Below are positions 1 through 6,743 of a stretch of DNA of 24,722 nt, piece after piece (positions within the stretch are counted from its first letter, which is position 1; the number at the start of each line of letters is the position of its first letter). The notes beneath the pieces were generated by a model that was given only the letters and a program-made list of their open reading frames with translations, had not been told where the DNA came from and did not search any database. The stretch covers positions 1-24,722 of the forward strand of contig LKUF01000218.1 of NCBI GenBank assembly GCA_001412335.1. The letters are read 5' to 3'. This DNA is from Methanolinea sp. SDB. GTDB taxonomy: Archaea; Halobacteriota; Methanomicrobia; Methanomicrobiales; Methanospirillaceae. The position numbers and the translations under genes were made by a program.

Positions 1-636
1 TGGACCTATAACGAGCCCACGATCTGGCACGAATACACGCTTGATATGGCAAAGATCGCTCACGAACGCGGGCTTGGGACGGTTTATGTGACCAACGGCT
101 ACATAACCGAAGAAGCACTGCGCGAGCTTTCACCGGTCCTGGATGCATACCGTGTCGATATAAAGGCATTCACGGACGACTTCTACCGGAAGGTCTGCGG
201 CGCCCGGCTCCAGCCTGTACTGGACTCCACGATTGTCGCACAGGAGCTTGGTATGCACGTTGAGGTGGTCAATCTTGTCATTCCCGGGCTCAACGACTCT
301 CCTGACGAGACAACATCGCTCATCAGGTGGATCCTGGACAACCTTGGACCTGATGTCCCTGTCCATTTCACCCGTTTCCATCCCGATTACCAGATGAGGG
401 ACCGGAAGGCAACCGATATCGCCGTACTCGAGAGCATATACCGGCGTGCGAGGGAGCTCGGTCTGCATTACCCGTACCTGGGAAACGTGTATGCAAGTCC
501 ATGCGAGAACACGTACTGTCCGTCATGCGGGGCACTCTTGATCGAGAGATCCGGGTTTTCGAGCATCATGCGAAACATGTCGTCCGGGCGTTGCGAGAAA
601 TGCGGGGAAAGAATCGCGGTTACCGAGCATGTCTGA
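1..636 (+). CDS. amrS: AmmeMemoRadiSam system radical SAM enzyme, C-terminal part (5' end outside window)
   Basis: The reading frame is open from base 1, so the start and the radical SAM CX3CX2C cluster motif lie upstream of the window; 211 residues are visible. The fragment opens with a WTYNEPTIW segment typical of PflA-like activases, continues through the TIM-barrel half (VNLVIPGLNDS, HFTRFHPDYQM) and ends in a short zinc-knuckle tail (NTYCPSCGALL, then CEKCGERI). This tail distinguishes the AmmeMemoRadiSam (AmrS) subfamily from pyruvate formate-lyase activases. Family members are conserved in archaea next to AMMECR1 and MEMO homologues; the substrate is not established. The stop codon overlaps the next gene by 8 bases, so the two are probably co-transcribed. 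Family assignment is confident; function is open. Confidence 0.88.
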   Translation, partial: WTYNEPTIWHEYTLDMAKIAHERGLGTVYVTNGYITEEALRELSPVLDAYRVDIKAFTDDFYRKVCGARLQPVLDSTIVAQELGMHVEVVNLVIPGLNDSPDETTSLIRWILDNLGPDVPVHFTRFHPDYQMRDRKATDIAVLESIYRRARELGLHYPYLGNVYASPCENTYCPSCGALLIERSGFSSIMRNMSSGRCEKCGERIAVTEHV

Positions 637-1117
637 TGCTGAAGAGAGGCGGTTCCTTGTTGACCGGATGCTCGGCCCTCTCAGCCGGTACCTGCGTTTC
701 ATGGGATATGATGCCGAGAGTGCGAACGCCTACTCCGAGGGAGACAAAAAGGAAGACACAGTCCTGCTGAAGAGGGCATTCCGGGAAGATCGGCTGCTGT
801 TGACAAAGGACCGGGAACTTGCCTCCAGGGGAAAGGAACAGGCGGTCCTCATTCTGGATGAGGACGTCATTGCCCAGGTCCGTCAGCTGGCCCGGGAAGG
901 GCTTATCGAACCTGAACTGCGTCTCACCCGCTGTTCGATCTGCAACATGAACCTGCGCCGGGCAACGGGAGAGGAGATCGAACATACCGGATACGCACCA
1001 GGTAAAAGGGACGGGTTAACATTCTTCTGGTGCCCGAATTGCCAAAAGCTCTACTGGTTGGGCTCCCATGGGAAGAATCTTGAAAAAAGAATAAAGAAAG
1101 GACAAAAAGAATCCTGA
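629..1117 (+). CDS. Mut7-C RNase domain protein with C-terminal zinc ribbon
   Basis: A 162-residue protein whose first two thirds match the Mut7-C (DUF82) fold, a PIN-like nuclease domain. The N-terminal FLVDRMLGPLSRYLRFMGYD carries the conserved Asp and the LxRYLRxxGYD signature, and LLLTKDREL is the second acidic motif. The C-terminal third has CSICN (about residues 97-101) and CPNCQKLYW (about 132-140), the two knuckles of a zinc ribbon. Mut7-C proteins are predicted RNases; substrates in archaea are not known. Its ATG lies 8 bases inside the upstream radical SAM gene, which argues for translational coupling. It ends only 5 bases from the convergent gene on the other strand. Length is normal for archaeal members. 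Confidence 0.88.
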   Translation: MSDAEERRFLVDRMLGPLSRYLRFMGYDAESANAYSEGDKKEDTVLLKRAFREDRLLLTKDRELASRGKEQAVLILDEDVIAQVRQLAREGLIEPELRLTRCSICNMNLRRATGEEIEHTGYAPGKRDGLTFFWCPNCQKLYWLGSHGKNLEKRIKKGQKES

Positions 1118-1122
1118 GTCTT

Positions 1123-1533
1123 TCAGGCAGATTCCTTTGCCAGCGTCTTTTCACTCACCTGGGCCCGCCTTTTCAGCCAGACCAGTTCATCACCATCAAA
1201 ACCGAAGCTCTGCATCTCCAGAGTCCGTACATCTTCTGCGATCTCTGATGTATCGGCACCCCTGGGCACGACGAGGACCCGTCCGGGATTCGACACGCCG
1301 CTTATTTTGCCTGATTTCAGCTGATCGACAATGCCCGGGTCTACCTTCTGCTCAAATGAGACTACAACGTTTGCGCCTTCCGATCTGCCGAGAATTCTCC
1401 GTGTGACAATGAAGGCCTGTTCCTCTCCTTCGGCCCGTGATACAGGCTTTATCTGCCAGCCGTCGACAGTGGGGTAAAGCCGCTTTAGTTCTCTTCGCAC
1501 GAATTCGTGCATGATGTCTTCATTCGATCCCAT
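1123..1533 (-). CDS. Hypothetical protein, 136 residues
   Basis: I do not recognise this family. The protein is soluble, with no signal peptide, transmembrane segment or cysteine motif. It starts with a basic, probably helical segment (MHEFVRRELKRLYP), followed by alternating hydrophobic strands (AFIVTRRIL, NVVVSFEQ, RVLVVPRG) and a charged C-terminal tail. The strand pattern would fit a small alpha/beta domain, but I cannot name one. Codon use resembles the neighbours. The start is uncertain: no clear Shine-Dalgarno precedes either the ATG at 1533 or the internal ATG at 1512, so a near-leaderless mRNA is possible. It converges on the Mut7-C gene with a 5-base gap and is divergent from ruvC across about 245 bases. 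Confidence 0.7.
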   Translation of the reverse strand: MGSNEDIMHEFVRRELKRLYPTVDGWQIKPVSRAEGEEQAFIVTRRILGRSEGANVVVSFEQKVDPGIVDQLKSGKISGVSNPGRVLVVPRGADTSEIAEDVRTLEMQSFGFDGDELVWLKRRAQVSEKTLAKESA

Positions 1534-1778
1534 GTCTGTTCACAACAAAAGTAGAATAGACCCTTTGATGCTAAAACAGTTTTCTATTTGGTGCCTGTAT
1601 TGCCTGCTTGATATATCATCGTGAGATGATATTGGCTGGACAGTCTCTGTGAAAACTACCGTCTGCGGTCTTTCCCGTACCGGGTACAATACCCAAACTC
1701 CCCGGGAAAGGGAAAAATATTAAGCGTTGTGCACCAAAAAATCCAATAAATACTGGAATTTGGGTTTTTTATCAGATC
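1534..1778. promoter_or_regulatory. Divergent intergenic region upstream of ruvC; imperfect inverted repeat and TATA box
   Basis: No gene is visible here. An AT-rich TATA-like element (CAATAAATAC, about 1744-1753) lies some 30 bases before the ruvC ATG, implying a very short 5' leader. It sits between the arms of an imperfect inverted repeat, AAAAAATCCAA (1736-1746) and TTGGGTTTTTT (1760-1770), with one mismatch and a 13-base spacer. A second palindrome, GGGTACAATACCC, occupies 1682-1694. Either could be a regulator site. The TATA assignment is inference from spacing. Confidence 0.45.
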
Positions 1779-2258
1779 ATGATCACTATCGGTATTGATC
1801 CGGGAATCGCAATTATCGGGTACGGGGTACTGGAAGAGAAGAACCGGAGAATAAGCCCCCTCTGTTACAGCTGCATATTCACCTCGGGAAAGGACAAGGA
1901 CATTCCCGAGCGCCTTGAGGAGATATATGCGGCGATCTGCCAGGTCCTGGATCAATACCACCCTGACTGCATGGCTCTCGAGAAGCTCTTCTTTGCCCGG
2001 AATGTCACATCGGCCCTGAACGTGGCTGAGGTGAGGGGCGTGATCATGCTTGCTGCCCGGCAGCGCCGGATCCCTGTTGTCGAGTATACTCCAAACCAGG
2101 TGAAACAGGCTGTTACGGGTTCTGGGAAGGCAGACAAGCGGCAGATGCAGGAGATGATCCGCCGCCTGCTCTCCCTCGACGAGATTCCACGACCAGATGA
2201 CGCGGCAGATGCCCTCTCTGTTGCGCTCTGTCACATGCACATGGAAGGGATCTCATGA
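1779..2258 (+). CDS. ruvC: Crossover junction endodeoxyribonuclease RuvC
   Basis: Cleaves four-way Holliday junctions late in homologous recombination, working with the RuvAB branch-migration motor. The 159-residue protein has the RNase H-like RuvC fold with all four catalytic acids visible: Asp7 in MITIGIDPG, Glu68 in MALEKLFF, and Asp141 and Asp144 in DDAADALSVALCH. Length is close to the usual 160-175. The ATG gives the canonical N-terminal strand, and a TATA-like element lies about 30 bases upstream. The stop overlaps the ruvA start (ATGA), so ruvC heads a three-gene operon in the same order as in many bacteria. RuvC is a bacterial family; most archaea use the unrelated resolvase Hjc, which points to ancient acquisition from bacteria. 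Confidence 0.95.
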   Translation: MITIGIDPGIAIIGYGVLEEKNRRISPLCYSCIFTSGKDKDIPERLEEIYAAICQVLDQYHPDCMALEKLFFARNVTSALNVAEVRGVIMLAARQRRIPVVEYTPNQVKQAVTGSGKADKRQMQEMIRRLLSLDEIPRPDDAADALSVALCHMHMEGIS

Positions 2259-2848
2259 TATCCCATCTGTGCGGAACTGTCGCCAGCGTGGGGGAGTCAT
2301 CAGCAGTGATCGACGTGGGTGGCGTGGGGTACCTCGTGAACATGACTGCCCCCGACCTGCGGGATCTGAAACCAGGAGAAGGCACGGTACGGGTGCACAC
2401 TCACATGTCTGTCCGGGAAGACGGGATCTCCCTTCATGGATTCCTGAGATCAGACGCTCTCGAGATGTTTTTGATGCTGATCAGCGTGAACCGCGTCGGG
2501 CCGTCCCTTGCCCAGAACATCCTCTCCCAGATCACCATTCCTGATTTTGCAGCAGCGATAATCGGCGAGGACGAAAAGATACTGACACAGATATCGGGCA
2601 TCGGAAGCAAGAACGCAAAAAGGCTGATCGTCGAATTAAGGGACAAGATGGAGAAGAAGGCGGTGCTGTACCGGCTTGAGACTGGGAGTCCCGATCCGAT
2701 AAGGGATGATGCGGTGCTCGCCCTCCTGGCCCTCGGATTCGGTCAGAAGGAATCCCGGGAAGCGGTCGACAGCGTCATGCGCCTGGAGGAATCGCCGAGC
2801 CTGCAGGAGACGATCAAGTCGGCACTGGTCCGGTTGAAAGAATTGTGA
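2255..2848 (+). CDS. ruvA: Holliday junction branch migration protein RuvA
   Basis: RuvA tetramers bind the open square form of a Holliday junction and recruit the RuvB motor. The 197-residue protein has normal length and all three domains: an N-terminal OB-fold (about 1-62, GTVASVGESSAVIDVGGVGY), a middle domain with two helix-hairpin-helix motifs (SVNRVGPSLAQNIL about 77-90 and SGIGSKNAKRLIVEL about 114-128), and a C-terminal three-helix domain III (about 148-197, DDAVLALLALGFGQKESREAV) that contacts RuvB. The start ATG overlaps the ruvC stop and the stop overlaps the ruvB start, so all three are translationally coupled. Identification is secure. Confidence 0.95.
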   Translation: MISHLCGTVASVGESSAVIDVGGVGYLVNMTAPDLRDLKPGEGTVRVHTHMSVREDGISLHGFLRSDALEMFLMLISVNRVGPSLAQNILSQITIPDFAAAIIGEDEKILTQISGIGSKNAKRLIVELRDKMEKKAVLYRLETGSPDPIRDDAVLALLALGFGQKESREAVDSVMRLEESPSLQETIKSALVRLKEL

Positions 2849-3849
2849 ATGACACCATGAAAGGACGTATCCTGTCTGGGGAACATGCCAATGGAGATCT
2901 CGACGAGGGTGTCATACGTCCCGGGAGGTTTGAAGAGTTCATCGGCCAGGACTCTCTCAAGGAGAGCCTCGGCATCGCCATCGATGCGGCAAAAAAGCGG
3001 GGGCGTCCACTGGACCACATTCTCTTCTCCGGTCCTCCAGGCCTTGGAAAGACGACCCTGTCACATATCATTGCACGGGAGATGGGCTCGGAGATCCGTA
3101 CAACCAGCGGACCGGTCCTTGAGAAAGCGGGCGACCTGGCAGCCATATTGACGCTCCTGAAGGAGGGGGACATCCTCTTTATCGATGAGATCCACCGGCT
3201 CAATACGGTGATCGAGGAGGTGCTCTATCCCGCAATGGAGGACTTTTTCATCGATGTCATGATAGGCGAAGGGCCGGGCGCCCGGTCGATACAACTCGAT
3301 ATTGAGCATTTCACCCTGGTCGGCGCCACAACAAGGGTCGGACTGCTGGGTTCACCGTTTCGTGACCGGTTCGGGATGATATATCGCCTGAATATGTATT
3401 CCCCCGATGAGCTTGCATTGATCGTACAACGAAGTGCGGATATCATGGGTCTTTTGACAACGCATGACGGGTGCAGGGAGATAGCCCTGCGGAGCAGGGG
3501 AACCCCGCGGATAGCGAACCGGCTGCTTCGAAGAGTGGCTGACTTTGCACTGGTAAAGAGCGATGGGAAGATCGATTCGGATGTTGCAGATAAGGCACTC
3601 TCAATGCTTGGCATCGACCCGCACGGCCTGGACGAGATCGACCGGAGAATCCTAAAGGTCATCGTCGATGATTTTGGGGGTGGCCCGGTGGGATTGAAGA
3701 CCATTGCCATATCGATAGGGGAGGATACCCGGACCATCGAGGAGGTTTACGAGCCCTACCTTATCCAAGCCGGCTTCATCAAACGAACCTCCCAGGGCCG
3801 GGAGGCCACACCCGCCGCCCGCGGTCACCTCCACCAGTCCTGGTGGTGA
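2845..3849 (+). CDS. ruvB: Holliday junction branch migration helicase RuvB
   Basis: AAA+ ATPase that drives branch migration on RuvA-bound junctions. The 334-residue length is typical. Visible motifs: the N-terminal VIRPGRFEEFIGQ box, Walker A GPPGLGKT (63-70), Walker B LFIDEIHR (111-118), sensor 1 GATTRVG (160-166), the arginine-finger segment SPFRDRFG (170-177), sensor 2 in GTPRIANRLLRR, and a C-terminal winged helix ending RTSQGREATPAARGHL. The start is taken as GTG at 2845, overlapping the ruvA stop; an ATG four codons later (2857) is an alternative. The last codons can fold into a hairpin (CCACCA...TGGTGG, 3831-3846) across the stop codon, with a T run downstream, possibly part of a terminator. 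Confidence 0.95.
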   Translation: MNDTMKGRILSGEHANGDLDEGVIRPGRFEEFIGQDSLKESLGIAIDAAKKRGRPLDHILFSGPPGLGKTTLSHIIAREMGSEIRTTSGPVLEKAGDLAAILTLLKEGDILFIDEIHRLNTVIEEVLYPAMEDFFIDVMIGEGPGARSIQLDIEHFTLVGATTRVGLLGSPFRDRFGMIYRLNMYSPDELALIVQRSADIMGLLTTHDGCREIALRSRGTPRIANRLLRRVADFALVKSDGKIDSDVADKALSMLGIDPHGLDEIDRRILKVIVDDFGGGPVGLKTIAISIGEDTRTIEEVYEPYLIQAGFIKRTSQGREATPAARGHLHQSWW

Positions 3850-3883
3850 AAAATATCCCTGATTTTTGCGTATTTTGAGAGCA

Positions 3884-3895
3884 CATTATAAATAC
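3884..3895 (+). promoter_or_regulatory. TATA box for the PEGA/PKD surface protein transcript
   Basis: CATTATAAATAC is a good archaeal TATA box with AT-rich flanks. The expected transcription start is near 3912-3916, which gives a leader of about 75 bases before the main ATG at 3989 and about 22 bases before the small ORF at 3936. Position and sequence only; not tested. Confidence 0.5.
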
Positions 3896-3935
3896 ATGAA
3901 GATATTATTCAAAAACAAGGAAAATTAGAGGGATA

Positions 3936-3992
3936 ATGCCATTCAGGTCACGCTGGCTGGCAGGATCGCGGAATACAGGGAACATTACATGA
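3936..3992 (+). CDS. Possible 18-codon leader ORF
   Basis: An ATG at 3936 has a good Shine-Dalgarno (GAGGG, 5-6 bases upstream) and opens an 18-codon frame (MPFRSRWLAGSRNTGNIT) that stops in an ATGA overlap with the start of the PEGA/PKD gene. The main ATG has a weaker site upstream (AGGGAA). The arrangement would allow ribosomes to reach the large gene by translational coupling. The frame is short enough to arise by chance, and the peptide has no recognisable motif. Confidence 0.3.
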   Translation: MPFRSRWLAGSRNTGNIT

Positions 3993-6193
3993 GGCATAGA
4001 ATTTATTTTGGGATCGTGATCGCCTGTCTGGCATGCCTGGCACTCTGCATCCCTGCAGGCGCCGTTTCGGATGCAAAAGAGCGCTATACCGTGGCAATCG
4101 GTGACTGCACGGTCACATCTCCGGGTGAAGAATCGCAGGTGGTGATAGTCCTTTCTGATGCCCCCGGGGGATTATCAGATTATGATATGTCAATAGAGAT
4201 CAGGGATTCTTCGGTCGGCCAGTTTGCGGGTGTACAGTTTCCTCCCTGGGCCAGCCTGAACAGCAGGGGGAGATGTCCGTCCAACGTTCTCACTATCTCG
4301 GCCGCAGACATGAACAACAAGGTCCGGAAAGGCGACAGGAACATCGTGCTGGCAACAATTGCTATTAAAGGGAAAAACCCTGGTTCTTCTGAGATATTCA
4401 TCAGGGAAATATCGATCAGGGAAGATAGCGGGGTGATTGTCAAGGTCGCCACTATTCCCGGAACGGTGCAGGTGGGGGACCCGCAGGACGAAAGAGAGGA
4501 GCTGTCCGACCCCCTGGGAACTCTTCCCTGGCAGGTGGCGGATATCTCCGATCCTCTGGTAACTGCAACGATACCGCTCACGACCGTACCCACTGCCCCG
4601 ACAATGCCTGCCATCATACCGCCCACGACCGTACCCCCGACGACCGTACCAACCACAACTGTGGCTCTACCCGTACCCGGTTCGCTCGAGATACATTCCA
4701 GCCCGGGTGATGCAGTGGTGATTCTGAACGGAAACCCGGTCGGGAGGACACCGCTGGTTCTACCCCGTGTTGTGCCGGGTCTCTATACGATAGTCCTGAC
4801 GCGGAACGGATACGAGGATCTCGTGATTGATCAGGTGGTTGTCGAAGAGGCTGCAAGGACCATTGTTACCGGGACCGATGCATGCCTCGTTCCGCTACCG
4901 GGGAGTGTCACTGCCAGATCATCACCACCGGGAGCAGGAATCCATGTAGATGGGGAATATTATGGGACTACCCCGTCATCGTTCATGCTTTTGCCGGGTG
5001 TGTATGAGATCGCCCTGGATCTTGTCGGTTACCATGCATGGAGAGGTGAATGTGCGCTTGGTCCGGGAGAGACTCTCGTCCTTGACACTGTCATCCTTGA
5101 GCCGGTCCCGGTCTACACAATCAGGGTGATTGCAGGCCCTGGCGGCGTTGTACTGCCGGCCGTGGAGTCTTTTGTCAGGGAAGGGGAGAGCATTGAACTC
5201 TCCTTCGTACCCGATCCCGGCTACTCGGTCGGCTACATCTATATCGACGGAGATCCTGCGGGTTCGGGAGATACCCTGAATCTGGACGCGATCGAGTCTG
5301 ATCACCTGGTGGAGGTCACGTTCCTAGAGGATGAGCCCGAGCCTGCCCCTCCCATGATTGAAGCCGACTTCTTTGCAGACCCGGTGTCGGGAACCGCACC
5401 CCTCGCGGTAACATTCCGGGATAGAACGGCCGCAGAGACGGAGGTTACGCGCCAGTGGAACTTCGGGGATGGCACCGAGGGGTGCGGTGAGAGAGAGCCT
5501 GTCCACATCTATGAGCAGGCAGGAAATTACGCCGTGTCACTGACGGTCTGCTATGGCGATGTATGCGACACGGCAGAGCGTGCCGGCTACATCCGGGTCC
5601 TGCCACCGCCCGAACCGGTCAGGGCCGGCTTTCAGGTGGACGTGACAAGCGGGGAATGTCCGCTCACGGTCACATTTACCGACACCTCGACGGGCGATAT
5701 CAGGACGCGTGAATGGACGTTTGGGGATGGTGCATGCTCGACAGAGGAGGATCCCGTCCATGTCTACCGCGACCCTGGTGTCTACACGGTCAGCCTGGTC
5801 GTAACCGGCAGGGATTGCACGGACAGGACGGACAGGGAAGGCCTCATCCAGGTGAGCAGGCCTGCGATTGATGGAGAAGGGGGATATTACCGGATCCTGT
5901 GCACTGTTGAAAACGCATCAGTCTTCCTGAACGGAGCACTCGTTGGACACATCCGGGATGGAAGATACATCATACCCGTACCGGTCACCGGAAGCCCGGG
6001 AAGGACACTCGTCGTGGTTGCCGACGGGTATATGCCATATTCGGGCGAAATCACGAGGTGTCCGGAACCAGGGGAGATTGTCGAACTGCACGTGCTCCTC
6101 GTCCCGCGGATGCCGTCACAGACTCCGTTCCTTACCCGGCATGCCAGCAGGGAAGCGTTCTTTTCAAACACCTCCACCCAGTGGCAGGAGTAG
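3989..6193 (+). CDS. Secreted cohesin-like / PEGA / PKD multidomain surface protein
   Basis: A 734-residue exported protein. Residues 1-25 form a classical signal peptide ending ALCIPAGA. Residues about 33-165 resemble a cohesin-type beta-sandwich. Residues about 192-228 are a Thr/Pro/Val linker, likely glycosylated. Two PEGA domains follow (about 230-297, SSPGDAVVILNG...VGRTPL; about 304-372, SSPPGAGIHVDGEYYGTTP), then a domain like bacterial InlB-type repeats (about 376-446). Two PKD domains follow (about 456-538 with WNFGDGT, about 545-622 with WTFGDGA), and a third PEGA-like unit (about 632-706). No C-terminal transmembrane helix or PGF-CTERM-type sorting signal is visible, so it may be released or held by domain interactions. 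Such proteins probably act in the cell envelope or in adhesion. Function is inferred from domains only. Confidence 0.85.
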   Translation: MRHRIYFGIVIACLACLALCIPAGAVSDAKERYTVAIGDCTVTSPGEESQVVIVLSDAPGGLSDYDMSIEIRDSSVGQFAGVQFPPWASLNSRGRCPSNVLTISAADMNNKVRKGDRNIVLATIAIKGKNPGSSEIFIREISIREDSGVIVKVATIPGTVQVGDPQDEREELSDPLGTLPWQVADISDPLVTATIPLTTVPTAPTMPAIIPPTTVPPTTVPTTTVALPVPGSLEIHSSPGDAVVILNGNPVGRTPLVLPRVVPGLYTIVLTRNGYEDLVIDQVVVEEAARTIVTGTDACLVPLPGSVTARSSPPGAGIHVDGEYYGTTPSSFMLLPGVYEIALDLVGYHAWRGECALGPGETLVLDTVILEPVPVYTIRVIAGPGGVVLPAVESFVREGESIELSFVPDPGYSVGYIYIDGDPAGSGDTLNLDAIESDHLVEVTFLEDEPEPAPPMIEADFFADPVSGTAPLAVTFRDRTAAETEVTRQWNFGDGTEGCGEREPVHIYEQAGNYAVSLTVCYGDVCDTAERAGYIRVLPPPEPVRAGFQVDVTSGECPLTVTFTDTSTGDIRTREWTFGDGACSTEEDPVHVYRDPGVYTVSLVVTGRDCTDRTDREGLIQVSRPAIDGEGGYYRILCTVENASVFLNGALVGHIRDGRYIIPVPVTGSPGRTLVVVADGYMPYSGEITRCPEPGEIVELHVLLVPRMPSQTPFLTRHASREAFFSNTSTQWQE

Positions 6194-6198
6194 GCGGT

Positions 6199-6219
6199 TT
6201 TTTGGTACATAACCAAAAA
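6199..6219 (+). promoter_or_regulatory. Perfect inverted repeat, likely operator of the zinc-transport operon
   Basis: TTTTTGGT (6199-6206) and ACCAAAAA (6212-6219) are perfect 8-base arms around the spacer ACATA. The site lies 33-53 bases before the ATG of the DtxR-like regulator, and its right arm runs into an A/T tract (to about 6226) that could be the TATA region. Binding here would block promoter access, which fits an autoregulated metal-responsive repressor. Which protein binds it is inference. Confidence 0.6.
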
Positions 6220-6251
6220 TTTTTTCTCCTGCTCCAGAGAATACTGCCTTG

Positions 6252-6743
6252 ATGGAGCGGTACGACGGGCTCGAACTCTCGCCAAGGAGGGTCGAATACG
6301 TAAAATACATGGCTGAGATGGGCAAAAGCCTTAAAGTAAGCGATATAGCCGCCCGTTTCTCGATAGACCCGTCCACGGTCACAAAAACCCTTCATGAGCT
6401 GGAGGGGATGGGCCTCATTGTCCATGAACCATACCGTGGTGCCAGGTTATCGCCTTTTGGAGCACGTTACAGCGAATTCCTGTTAAGGAGACATCGCATC
6501 CTCGGATTAATACTCTCGCACTACGGGCTCTCGGAGGACGAGGCCTGCAGGGAAGCCTCACGGTTTGAGAGCTATGTTTCGCGGTATGCGATCAACAAGA
6601 TGTGCAGGGCAATGGGCCATCCCACAACCGGTATCTGCGGCGAAATAACGCATGACGAGCACTGCCGGGGACCCGCCGGTAACTATGGTACGGTACCAAA
6701 AGTTCACCAAAAACAGGAAAGGAATCAGGGACAAAGAACATGA
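6252..6743 (+). CDS. DtxR/MntR-like metal-dependent transcriptional regulator
   Basis: A 163-residue protein with an N-terminal winged helix-turn-helix (about 26-65, VSDIAARFSIDPSTVTKTL) and a DtxR-type dimerisation/metal domain (about 70-125, SPFGARYSEFLLRRHRILG and GHPTTG). It leads an operon with znuA, znuC and znuB and overlaps znuA by ATGA, so it most likely represses zinc or manganese uptake when metal is plentiful. By eye against DtxR, the primary-site Cys102 and His106 positions are Ser103 and Ser107 here; Glu106, His81 and Cys99 remain, and a Cys/His-rich tail (Cys129, His134, His137, Cys138) follows. This suggests an altered metal site. ATG 6252 is preferred over the TTG just before it. 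A perfect inverted repeat covers its promoter. Confidence 0.85.
   Translation: MERYDGLELSPRRVEYVKYMAEMGKSLKVSDIAARFSIDPSTVTKTLHELEGMGLIVHEPYRGARLSPFGARYSEFLLRRHRILGLILSHYGLSEDEACREASRFESYVSRYAINKMCRAMGHPTTGICGEITHDEHCRGPAGNYGTVPKVHQKQERNQGQRT
6695..6713 (+). repeat. Two direct copies of the ACCAAAA half-site
   Basis: ACCAAAA (6695-6701) and ACCAAAAA (6706-6713), four bases apart, repeat the arm of the operator at 6199-6219. They lie within the last codons of the regulator gene, 27-45 bases before the znuA start. They may be a secondary regulator site or chance A-rich sequence. Confidence 0.3.
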
